Below, in pieces: positions 6,599 through 12,582 of a DNA stretch of 12,582 bases. How positions within the stretch are numbered: the first letter of the stretch is position 1; each line of letters opens with the position of its first letter. A program made the translations under genes and the position numbers. The notes under the pieces are model-generated. The model ran no database searches and was not told the origin of the DNA. It saw nothing but the letters and a program-made list of their open reading frames with translations. Source of the DNA: CAYNFH01 sp964396385 (lineage in GTDB: Bacteria > Armatimonadota > Chthonomonadetes > Chthonomonadales > CAJBBX01); assembly GCA_964396385.1 (NCBI GenBank), contig CAYNFH010000191.1, positions 1 to 12,582 on the forward strand, read 5' to 3'.

Positions 6599-6889
6599 CT
6601 AGCTGTACTCTTCGGCAGGAACAGAGAAGATCTTGAGGGCCAGGCGGCCGGAGCGCTCCGCCTGGAGCTGCTCCAGCGCCTCCATCACATCCGGGACCAG
6701 GTCGTCCGGAATGGCCGCCATGATGACGGAGTTCAGTCCTGGCCAGATGGGCGTACCCTCGCGGACGCCGTTCTTTCCCCGCCCTATGGCGCCGGTGAAG
6801 CGCGTATGGCCGGGCGCACCGATCCGCACCAGCGCCTCCATGACCCGGGTGTCTACGCTTTGCTCGCAGATGATGAACAACAGACGCAT
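6599..6889 (-). CDS. Small PII-like protein (GlnB/CutA-type ferredoxin fold)
   Basis: A 96-residue cytoplasmic protein beginning MRLLFIICEQSVDTRVMEALVRIG, with ATG 6889 behind a good AGGAG ribosome site 5 bases away. The pattern of strand (LLFIICE), helix (VMEALVRIG), an extended Gly-rich loop (FTGAIGRGKNGVREGTPIWPGLNS), strand (VIMAAIPDD) and helix (LVPDVMEALEQLQ) matches small PII-like proteins that form trimers and bind nucleotides or metals. The loop resembles the PII T-loop but lacks a recognisable uridylylation-site Tyr, so it is not classical GlnB. Assignment rests on overall pattern and is less secure than the neighbouring hydrolase. It is the first gene of a two-gene operon with the ADP-ribosylglycohydrolase and probably regulates or senses a ligand for that enzyme (inference). 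Confidence 0.75.
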   Translation of the reverse strand: MRLLFIICEQSVDTRVMEALVRIGAPGHTRFTGAIGRGKNGVREGTPIWPGLNSVIMAAIPDDLVPDVMEALEQLQAERSGRLALKIFSVPAEEYS

Positions 6890-7103
6890 GTGTTCTCCTG
6901 AACCTATGGCGGAAGCTCTGGACGAGACTCTTCAAACAGATCGCAGGGTACCGGATTGAGGCTCATGGGTGTGGACACGAATCGCCGCGTGCGACGTATG
7001 CTGATGTGGAGACGCAGGATTCCGGCGAGCGGTTTCTAAAGTGTACCGCACAGCCAATTGACAGGGCCCACCCGCGCGCAGCCGTACGGACAGCAAAGTT
7101 CCG

Positions 7104-7126
7104 ACCCCTCCTCGAGGGGGAGGGGT
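7104..7126. repeat. G/C palindrome upstream of the M16 peptidase gene
   Basis: ACCCCTCC (7104-7111) pairs with GGAGGGGT (7119-7126) around a 7-base loop. It lies in the 298-bp divergent gap 6890-7187 about 60 bases before the M16 start. In style it resembles the CCCCCTCTCC/GGAGAGGGGG palindrome at 12149-12176, so the two may belong to one dispersed family. Otherwise this gap must hold both divergent promoters, but I see no convincing pair of boxes. Confidence 0.45.
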
Positions 7127-7187
7127 TCTGGTTTGTTGCGTGTAGTTTTGTGCGATTCCAGCGGCCTGTGGGAGAAAGGGAGCGAGC

Positions 7188-9770
7188 TTGCAGTCCTCCG
7201 TGACGAGCGACGTCCGGCGCACCGTGCAGGAGAATGGCCTGCGGGTGCTGGTGAAGGAGAACCGCGCCTCCGCCGTAGCCGCCGTGGTAGCCCACGTGCA
7301 CGTGGGCTACTTCAATGAGCCGGACCGCTGGAGCGGCATCTCCCACGTCATCGAGCACATGCTCTTCAAGGGTACCGCCAAGCGGCCCGGCAAGGAGCAG
7401 ATCGCGGAGGAGGTACGCGCCCTGGGCGGCACCCTCAACGCGGGCACCTACTATGAGGACACGAGCTACTACATCGTCGTCCCGAGCGAGCGGCTGGAGG
7501 CCGCTATCGAGATCCAGACGGACATGCTCCGCCGCTCCCGCATCGACTCCGAGGAGCTGGCCAAGGAGCTGGAGGTCATCATTCAGGAGAGCAAGCAGAA
7601 GCGCGACAGCCCGGGCGCCCTGCTCCTGGAGACGATGTACGCCCGCGCCTACGACCGGCACCGCATCCGCCGCTGGCGTATCGGCGAGGATGAGACGCTG
7701 CGGGCGCTCCGGAGCGAAGACCTGCGCGCCTTCCTCGAGGAGACGTACCGCCCGGAGAACATGGTGATTTCCGTAGTCGGCGCCGTGGATCCGGGTACGG
7801 CCCTCTCCACGGTGGAGCGGTACTGGGGCGACCTGCCGCGCGGAACCTTGCGTCGCGAGGCGTCCCCCGAGGAGCCGCCAAGACAGGGTTTCCGCTACGA
7901 GCGGATGCGCGGCGACATCCAGCAGCGGCTGCTGGTGGCCGGTTTCCCGGCGCCGCCGCAGCTCGCGCCGGAGGCGGCATCCCTGATGGTCCTGGACGCC
8001 GTCCTCGCCGACGGCCGCAGCTCCCGGCTCTACCGCTCGCTCAAGGAGGACCGGCGGCTGGTCAACTCCGTGTGGGCGGACTACGAGGGGTTCGAGCGGA
8101 TGGGCGTCTTCACGCTGGGCGCGGAGGTGACCGCCGAGGACCCCCTGTCGGCTGAAGAAGAGCTGTTCCGCCAGGTGGCAATGGTCGCGGAGGAGGGCGC
8201 CGCCGAAGAGGACCTGGAGCGCGTCAAGACGCGGATCGAAAGCCGGCGGCTCTACGCTCAGGAGGAGGTCCTCGGGATTGCGCGCAGCCTGAGCCGGTAC
8301 GAGTCGCTGGGCGACTACCGGCTGCTTGACGCCGTGCGGGCGCGCATGCAGGCGGTGACGTCAGAAGACGTCAGCCGGGCCGCGGCGCAGTTCCTGGACC
8401 CGGAGCGCGCCACCCTCGTCGAGTACCTGCCGACTTCCGTGGATGCGCCGGATCGACCCGCGGAAGCGGTGAGTCGCGCGTTGTCGGCCACACTGCTGCC
8501 GACGAGATCCGCGGCGGGCAGGCTGTGGCAGGGAGCCGGAGAGCCGGTGCAGACGGCCCTCCCAAGCGGCGCGACGCTGGTCTTCCGGCCCCGGAAGGAC
8601 CTGCCGCTGGTCGCCCTTTATGTTCTGTTCCGGGGGGGGAGGCCCGGTGAAACGGTCCGGAACGCGGGCATCACCAACCTGCTGCTCAAGAGCTCGCTCA
8701 AGGGGACGGAGAGCTTCAGCGCGGTCGAGATCGCCAGCCGGGTGGAGGGGCTGGGCTCCGGGATCGGCACGTCGCTCGGACCGGACTACTTCGGCTTCTC
8801 GCTCAAGATCCTGGAGGGACGCGTTTCCCAGGGTGTGGAGGTGCTGAGGGAGGTAATCACGCGGCCCACCTTCCCGGCCGATGAGGTGGAGAAGGAGAAG
8901 CAGGCGATCTATGCCGAGATCCGCCGGCAGCAGGACAGCATGTCCGGCCGCGCCGTGGACCTCTTCCAGCGTGCCATGTTTGGCGACCAGCCCTACGGAC
9001 TTCCCACGGCCGGAATCCGGGAAGCCGTGGAGGCGATCACGCCCGACACGCTCCGAGAGTGGCACCTGCGCTGGGTGCGCGGCGGCGGGGCCGTGATCGC
9101 GGTCGCGGGCGACCTGTCCCTGGAGCAGGCTTCAGAGCTGGCGGCGGGGCTCACGCCCCCTGGAGCAGCGGGACCGCCCCTCGATACCGGACCCGTCCTC
9201 ATGCCCTCGCGCGAAGAGGCGGAGGAGGTGGAGCGGCAGCAGACGGCGGCTGTGCTGGGCTTCCCGGGCGCGCCTATCGGCGCGCCGGACCGGCACGCGC
9301 TCGACCTTCTCGTGGAGATCACGTCGGGGCTAGCGGGCCGCTTCTTCCAGGCGGTCCGGGGGGAGAACGGTCTGGCCTATGCTGTGAGCTCGTTCCACCG
9401 GAGCCGCCGGTCAGCCGGTATCTTCGCCACCTATACGGCGACCTCGCCGGACCGGGAGACCGCCGCGCGCGAGATCCTGCTCGCGGAGTGCCGCCGGCTT
9501 GCGGAAGAGCCGGTGGCCCCAAAGGAGCTGGCGGACGCCAAGGCCGCTGTGCGCGGCGAGCAGGTGATCCACACGCAGACCTTCAGCGCACAGGCGGGGG
9601 AGCTCGCCATGCACGCCGTCTACGGCCTGCCGCTGGACGAGTCCGAGCGGTATCTGGCGCGGATGGAGTCGCTCACGGCGGAGGAGCTCCAGGAGGCAGC
9701 CGGCCGCCACCTGCGCCCGGAGCAGAGCTGGCTGGGAGTGGTGAGGGGGAGGGTGAGTCGTGAGTCGTGA
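7188..9770 (+). CDS. M16-family zinc metallopeptidase, two-lobed (insulinase/pitrilysin type)
   Basis: An 860-residue protein with two M16 halves fused in one chain. The N-terminal half is the catalytic one. It has the inverted zinc motif HxxEH at residues 53-57 (HVIEH) with the third ligand Glu134 exactly 76 residues later, plus ALGGTLNAGTYYEDTSYY and VVGAVDP. The C-terminal half repeats the fold from about residue 470 but lacks the zinc motif (AGITNLLLKSS in its place). It keeps the supporting VRGENGLAYAV segment, with the Arg and Tyr used to bind substrate backbone. No signal peptide is visible, so it probably acts in the cytoplasm on small peptides, or is exported by another route. The start is TTG 7188, with GGGAG 5 bases upstream; GTG 7200 is an alternative. 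The last residues (RVSRES) and the stop codon are encoded by the GTGAGTC repeat array, which probably replaced the native 3' end. Confidence 0.94.
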   Translation: MQSSVTSDVRRTVQENGLRVLVKENRASAVAAVVAHVHVGYFNEPDRWSGISHVIEHMLFKGTAKRPGKEQIAEEVRALGGTLNAGTYYEDTSYYIVVPSERLEAAIEIQTDMLRRSRIDSEELAKELEVIIQESKQKRDSPGALLLETMYARAYDRHRIRRWRIGEDETLRALRSEDLRAFLEETYRPENMVISVVGAVDPGTALSTVERYWGDLPRGTLRREASPEEPPRQGFRYERMRGDIQQRLLVAGFPAPPQLAPEAASLMVLDAVLADGRSSRLYRSLKEDRRLVNSVWADYEGFERMGVFTLGAEVTAEDPLSAEEELFRQVAMVAEEGAAEEDLERVKTRIESRRLYAQEEVLGIARSLSRYESLGDYRLLDAVRARMQAVTSEDVSRAAAQFLDPERATLVEYLPTSVDAPDRPAEAVSRALSATLLPTRSAAGRLWQGAGEPVQTALPSGATLVFRPRKDLPLVALYVLFRGGRPGETVRNAGITNLLLKSSLKGTESFSAVEIASRVEGLGSGIGTSLGPDYFGFSLKILEGRVSQGVEVLREVITRPTFPADEVEKEKQAIYAEIRRQQDSMSGRAVDLFQRAMFGDQPYGLPTAGIREAVEAITPDTLREWHLRWVRGGGAVIAVAGDLSLEQASELAAGLTPPGAAGPPLDTGPVLMPSREEAEEVERQQTAAVLGFPGAPIGAPDRHALDLLVEITSGLAGRFFQAVRGENGLAYAVSSFHRSRRSAGIFATYTATSPDRETAAREILLAECRRLAEEPVAPKELADAKAAVRGEQVIHTQTFSAQAGELAMHAVYGLPLDESERYLARMESLTAEELQEAAGRHLRPEQSWLGVVRGRVSRES

Positions 9771-9780
9771 GTCGTGAGTC
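9753..9780 (+). repeat. Four perfect GTGAGTC heptamers spanning the M16 stop codon
   Basis: GTGAGTC occurs four times without interruption at 9753-9780, followed by the related GGGAGAG. The M16 stop TGA (9768-9770) falls inside the third unit. Because 7 is not a multiple of 3, an array like this passes through all three frames and supplies a stop quickly. Confidence 0.85.
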
Positions 9781-9798
9781 GGGAGAGCGCATTCCGGA

Positions 9799-10254
9799 GT
9801 GGAGAGTCGAGAGTCGAGAGCGGTCGTGCGGCGCGTTACGGATGCGGAAGACCGGGAGGCGTGCTATGCCATCCGGATGCGCGTCTTCGTGGAGGAGCAG
9901 AACGTCCCGCCGTGGGAAGAGATGGACGAGTTCGACGAGACCGCGGAGCACTACGCCGCTGAGGTAGACGGTCGAATCGTCGGCACGGCCCGCCTCGTGG
10001 ACAAGGGCGAGGGCGTCGCAAAGATCGGGCGCGTGGCGGTCCTGCCGGAGCACCGGGGGCAGGGAATCGGCCGCGAGCTGATGCTCCACGTCATTCGCGG
10101 CGCCGAAGGGCGTTTTGACACCTTGATGCTGGACGCGCAGCTACAAGTGATCCCACTCTATGAATCCCTTGGTTTTGTCGTCGAAGGCGGCGTCTTCCTG
10201 GACGCCGGGATCAAGCATAGGCGGATGGTAAGGCGGCTGAAGGTTGAGGGTTGA
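9799..10254 (+). CDS. GNAT-family N-acetyltransferase (YjcF/ElaA-like)
   Basis: A 151-residue cytoplasmic acetyltransferase transferring acetyl from acetyl-CoA to an unknown amine. The acetyl-CoA binding signature is VAVLPEHRGQGIGRELM, with the R/Q-x-x-G-x-G loop at residues 86-91. Before it stand the subfamily features YAIRMRVFVEEQNVPPWEEMDEFDETAEHY, and after it LYESLGFVVEGGVFLDAGIKHRRM. Together these indicate the YjcF/ElaA-like group, whose substrates are mostly unknown. GTG 9799 is the first start after the in-frame stop at 9775; GTG 9826 is equally reasonable and would remove MESRESRAV, which is encoded by the GAGAGTC heptamers. The last residues (LKVEG) are likewise encoded by the GAAGGTT heptamers, so both ends of this gene are bordered by repeats. 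It lies 28 bases after the M16 gene on the same strand and may share its transcript. Confidence 0.9.
   Translation: MESRESRAVVRRVTDAEDREACYAIRMRVFVEEQNVPPWEEMDEFDETAEHYAAEVDGRIVGTARLVDKGEGVAKIGRVAVLPEHRGQGIGRELMLHVIRGAEGRFDTLMLDAQLQVIPLYESLGFVVEGGVFLDAGIKHRRMVRRLKVEG
9802..9822 (+). repeat. GAGAGTC heptamers at the start of the acetyltransferase gene
   Basis: Two GAGAGTC units and a degenerate third (GAGAGCG) lie at 9802-9822, in the first codons of the GNAT frame. The unit is related to the GTGAGTC array 22 bases upstream, so 9753-9822 may be one decayed array spanning the gap between the two genes. Confidence 0.7.
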
Positions 10255-10264
10255 AGGTTGAAGG
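10239..10264 (+). repeat. GAAGGTT heptamer array, left arm of a 19-bp inverted repeat
   Basis: Three full units (GAAGGTT, GAGGGTT, GAAGGTT) and a partial fourth cover the last codons and stop (10252-10254) of the acetyltransferase gene. Bases 10246-10264 are perfectly complementary to 10344-10362. Confidence 0.85.
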
Positions 10265-10341
10265 CCAGAGCCGTTCCGATACGCTCCGGCTGCCAACAAT
10301 TCTGTGGACGTACGGCCCCTGAGTGCTCACAGCGTACTTTC

Positions 10342-10362
10342 AACCTTCAACCTTCAACCCTC
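10342..10362 (+). repeat. AACCTTC heptamer array, right arm of the inverted repeat
   Basis: AACCTTC, AACCTTC, AACCCTC end one base before the stop codon of the minus-strand C11 gene. With 10246-10264 this forms a 19-bp perfect stem around a 79-base spacer. It fills the gap between two convergent genes and could act as a two-way transcription stop or as processing structure, although no T tract follows. Confidence 0.8.
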
Positions 10363-12198
10363 CTACTGCGTTTGCGACTGTAGCCAGCGCATCCAGCTTG
10401 TATTCCGCGCGAGATCCAGGTTGCTGTAGGTGGACTGGAGCTGTCCGGGGCCGGCGACGTCGATAGTGAGGCCATGTGAGCCGGCCTCGTTTGAAGCATG
10501 CCCTTCCGCCATGACGGCCGCGGTGAGGGCGCTCTGGACGTTGGAAGCGGCCAATGCCAGGTCCGCCGGCACTCCGCCTGTCCGGACCTTGTCAGCGTAG
10601 TCGTACAGGTCCTTGTAGTCCGCGTAACCTTCCGTCGCCGCGTAATTCTTCGCGTTGTTCCTCGCGTTCGCCAGCACCGTCGCGCTGTCCGTCCGGTGGT
10701 TGATGAGGCTGGCCCCAAACGCGTCTATCGCTGTAGCCAGGTTCTGCAGCCTGGTCGTGTCGATCTCCGACTGGGTGAGGATGGAGAGGTCTCCGGCATT
10801 GTTGTCAAACTGCGCGTACTGGCTGATGGTCCGGTTGACGATGTCCGCGCCGAACTGAGCTGGCGTCATGTTCGGGTTGCCTACCAGGTCGGACAGGAAC
10901 GTGTTGTAGATGTACCCGCGGCCGGGCGGACTCTCCTCTGAGCCCACGATAATGGGCGTAGAGTTGCGGATCTGGTAGTCCACCTCCATCTGCTGTAGCA
11001 GGGACGCGTCGAACACCACCAGGTCCATGTGCGGATTGGTAGTCAGCGCCTGGGGCAACTGCCAGGTGAAGATCTGGGTGCCCGTCGCAAAGTTGAAAGA
11101 GACGGACCTGGGCCGGGCGCGCGCGTTCGGGATATCCAGCCAACCAGAACCGTGGTCCCACAGCACCAGGGCGTAGTGGTCCGCGGGGTAGTGGCTCTGC
11201 CCCCAGTTGATAAAGCTGAGGAGCTCCTGCCAGTTGCCGGTATCCACCGTCTGGCCGAGGTCCTGCACGAGCTGCGAGGAGACCGGCGCGTTCGCGGGGC
11301 TCTTGGTGATGAAGTACCTCCGGGTGCCCACCCAGTCGGGACTGCCGCAGTTGCCGCATTGCGCCTGCTGCCACTCCAGCACCATGTTCACGTCGCTGGT
11401 CGAGCCGACCTGCTCCATGTCCTTGACATTGGTCGGCGCGAAGGGCTGAAGGTCGTTGGCGGCGTTCATGTAGACCAGGAAGGTCCACTTGGCGCGCGTA
11501 ACGCGGGTGAGCGGAATGGTGGCGCTGGCGGCCTGGCCGTTGAGGCTGGTGAGCTGGAGCGTGAGGCTGCCGTTCGCAGCCGTAAGCTGACCAGCCGTGC
11601 CGTCGCTGGAGGTGACGGCGCCCGTACTGGAGACGGAGATGAGACCCCCGCCCGAGACGCCGTTCACGGTGGCGAACAGCGCTCCGTGGCCTGTGGTGTC
11701 CACCGAAAGGGCCGCCGAGCTGCCGCTCGCGGTGCCGGTGAAAGTTCCGGCGTAGGCGCTGGTGTCCGGCGCCGGCTGGACGAGGGCCGCGTTGAACGCA
11801 AACAGCCCCTGGCCGGTGGCAACGGTGGTCGCGTTCCCGGTCGCGGCTGAGCCGTCCCCGGACACGGTTCCGGTGAACTGCACCGCCCCATTGCTGGACT
11901 GAGCGGAAAACTGGCCGTTAGACCCGACGACGCCCTGCGCGCTGACCCCGGCCGCGTGCGTTGGGTCCGATTCGAAGATGGTGAACCGCCCACCCGGATC
12001 GACGGTCATGTCCAGCTTGGCTCCGGTGGCCGCGAACTGAAACGTCCGGTTAGTGAAGCTCGACCCTCCCCCGCCCCCTCCGCCGCCGCAGCCGGCGATA
12101 AGCAGCGCCATAACGGCGCCCAGGAGCGGGAGTGCCCTCACCCCCCTCCCCCCTCTCCCAAGAACAGGAGAGGGGGAGAACACGCGCATGAAATACAT
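10363..12198 (-). CDS. Secreted clostripain-family (C11) lipoprotein with Ser in place of the catalytic Cys
   Basis: A 611-residue exported protein. The signal peptide ends in a lipobox (LLIAGC, Cys37), followed by eight Gly, so it should be lipid-anchored with a flexible linker. Residues about 48-230 form a Ser/Thr/Gly-rich beta domain of unknown role. From about 232 comes a C11 peptidase domain: KWTFLVYMNAANDLQPFAPTNVKDMEQVGS, then LVLWDHGSGW with the catalytic His349, then VVFDASLLQQMEVDYQ. In active C11 enzymes this last motif reads FDAC; here Ser399 (codon TCC at 11004-11002) replaces the nucleophile, so it is probably not an ordinary cysteine peptidase. A CGNC pair at 281-284 is also present. 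ATG 12198 lies 11 bases after GAGGAG; ATG 12189 is an alternative. Part of the signal n-region is encoded by the palindrome at 12149-12176. It is transcribed convergently with the acetyltransferase gene. Confidence 0.9.
   Translation of the reverse strand: MYFMRVFSPSPVLGRGGRGVRALPLLGAVMALLIAGCGGGGGGGGSSFTNRTFQFAATGAKLDMTVDPGGRFTIFESDPTHAAGVSAQGVVGSNGQFSAQSSNGAVQFTGTVSGDGSAATGNATTVATGQGLFAFNAALVQPAPDTSAYAGTFTGTASGSSAALSVDTTGHGALFATVNGVSGGGLISVSSTGAVTSSDGTAGQLTAANGSLTLQLTSLNGQAASATIPLTRVTRAKWTFLVYMNAANDLQPFAPTNVKDMEQVGSTSDVNMVLEWQQAQCGNCGSPDWVGTRRYFITKSPANAPVSSQLVQDLGQTVDTGNWQELLSFINWGQSHYPADHYALVLWDHGSGWLDIPNARARPRSVSFNFATGTQIFTWQLPQALTTNPHMDLVVFDASLLQQMEVDYQIRNSTPIIVGSEESPPGRGYIYNTFLSDLVGNPNMTPAQFGADIVNRTISQYAQFDNNAGDLSILTQSEIDTTRLQNLATAIDAFGASLINHRTDSATVLANARNNAKNYAATEGYADYKDLYDYADKVRTGGVPADLALAASNVQSALTAAVMAEGHASNEAGSHGLTIDVAGPGQLQSTYSNLDLARNTSWMRWLQSQTQ
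12149..12176. repeat. CCCCCTCTCC/GGAGAGGGGG palindrome inside the C11 signal-peptide region
   Basis: A perfect 10-bp stem (12149-12158 and 12167-12176) with an 8-base loop caagaaca. It encodes part of the Pro/Arg/Gly-rich n-region (about residues 8-17) of the C11 lipoprotein. This CCCTCTCC...GGAGAGGG form is a familiar dispersed palindrome in GC-rich genomes, and it resembles the one at 7104-7126. Confidence 0.65.
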
Positions 12199-12223
12199 GG
12201 ATGGCTGGTCTCCTCAGGCAGAG

Positions 12224-12232
12224 AGTGTAGCA
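12224..12232 (-). promoter_or_regulatory. Possible extended -10 box for the C11 lipoprotein gene
   Basis: On the minus strand TGC-TACACT ends 25 bases before the ATG at 12198 and is followed by GAGGAG. The -10 matches consensus at 4 of 6 positions and has the TGn extension, but no -35 is visible. The rest of the gap 12199-12394 shows G/C-rich tracts and nothing else I can name. Confidence 0.3.
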
Positions 12233-12394
12233 CAACGCCCGGTGCCGTCCGGCGTGGGCGGACTCGGCTCGGGGAGGGGGAGGGGGCGCCCGGCCGTCCA
12301 ATCCGGCGCGGCATGTGGCCGCGCGGAGGTTACTCAGAATACCAGTAAGGGCCGGGCATTAGTTCCCAACACACAGACCGGTGGTCAGGGGGAG

Positions 12395-12582
12395 CTACGG
12401 CTTGCGTGAGGCGGCGGGATGTTCGGGGCGCAGCCGGACGATGAGCCGGACCAGGTCCGTCGGTGCGGCCTTCTCCAGTTGAAGCTGCTGGCCCAGGATC
12501 GCGGCCGGCTGCGGGGCCTGCTGGATCACCTTGGTTTCCGCGCGGACGGCCGCCCGGCTTGTGGCGGCACGTCGTGACTTGT
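12395..12582 (-). CDS. C-terminal end of an unidentified protein (5' part beyond the right edge)
   Basis: A minus-strand frame enters from the right edge and ends at TAG 12397-12395. The 61 visible residues include KVIQQAPQPAAILGQQLQLE and APTDLVRLIVRLRPEHP before the C-terminal AASRKP. Codon use is strongly GC at third positions, like the neighbours. The composition (Ala/Gln/Leu-rich, amphipathic, no membrane span) does not identify a family. It would be read toward the C11 gene, 196 bases upstream of it. Confidence 0.55.
   Translation of the reverse strand, partial: KSRRAATSRAAVRAETKVIQQAPQPAAILGQQLQLEKAAPTDLVRLIVRLRPEHPAASRKP

Noticed and set aside
5817..6935. A longer glycohydrolase starting at 6935
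   Set aside because: The extra 113 residues overlap the PII-like gene in another frame and look like a shadow. GTG 6596 gives the family N-terminus.
7058..7086. TTGACA before the M16 gene as a promoter -35
   Set aside because: The hexamer is perfect but the sequence 16-18 bases downstream is G/C-rich with no acceptable -10.
9753..10362. CRISPR-like repeats
   Set aside because: Units are 7 bases, directly adjacent, with no spacers of constant length and no cas genes.

Overview
This is a GC-rich bacterial chromosome segment with nine densely packed genes and an unusual load of small repeats. There is no rRNA, tRNA, phage or CRISPR. The gene content is a carboxypeptidase PBP next to an RluB-type pseudouridine synthase, a cobalamin BtuF/BtuC pair, a DraG-type hydrolase with a PII-like protein, a two-lobed M16 peptidase and a C11 lipoprotein. 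Together with the word-like 7-bp repeats, this reminds me of Armatimonadota-like lineages. That assignment is a guess from style, not a demonstrated placement.

Layout. At the left edge (1-1182, minus strand) is a polytopic membrane protein of unknown function that runs off the window. After a 248-bp gap holding a hairpin cluster comes a minus-strand run transcribed right to left: dacF-like D,D-carboxypeptidase (4351-5628), rluB-like pseudouridine synthase (3609-4433), btuF-like lipoprotein (2549-3619) and btuC-like permease (1431-2552). Genes in this run overlap by 83, 11 and 4 bp, so it looks like one operon read from a promoter near 5687-5715. No BtuD ATPase is present. Next is a two-gene minus-strand operon of a PII-like protein (6599-6889) and an ADP-ribosylglycohydrolase (5817-6596). 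Divergently, on the plus strand, lie an M16 peptidase (7188-9770) and a GNAT acetyltransferase (9799-10254). They converge on a secreted clostripain-family (C11) lipoprotein (10363-12198, minus). The C-terminal end of one more minus-strand gene enters at the right edge (12395-12582).

The most striking structure is the repeats. There are several unrelated arrays of degenerate 7-bp units (658-744, 96-116, 9753-9780, 9802-9822, 10239-10264 with 10342-10362), a 9-bp-unit array (2494-2529), G/C-rich palindromes (7104-7126, 12149-12176) and a 132-bp inverted-duplicate element (3453-3584). Many lie inside reading frames without breaking them. They sit in signal-peptide n-regions, at protein N- and C-termini, and in a loop between membrane helices. 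The 132-bp element appears to be an in-frame 44-codon insertion into the btuF signal peptide.

Other points to check are a C11 protease homologue whose catalytic Cys is a Ser, a carboxypeptidase that seems to start at ATA behind a good Shine-Dalgarno, and the PII-like/DraG pairing.
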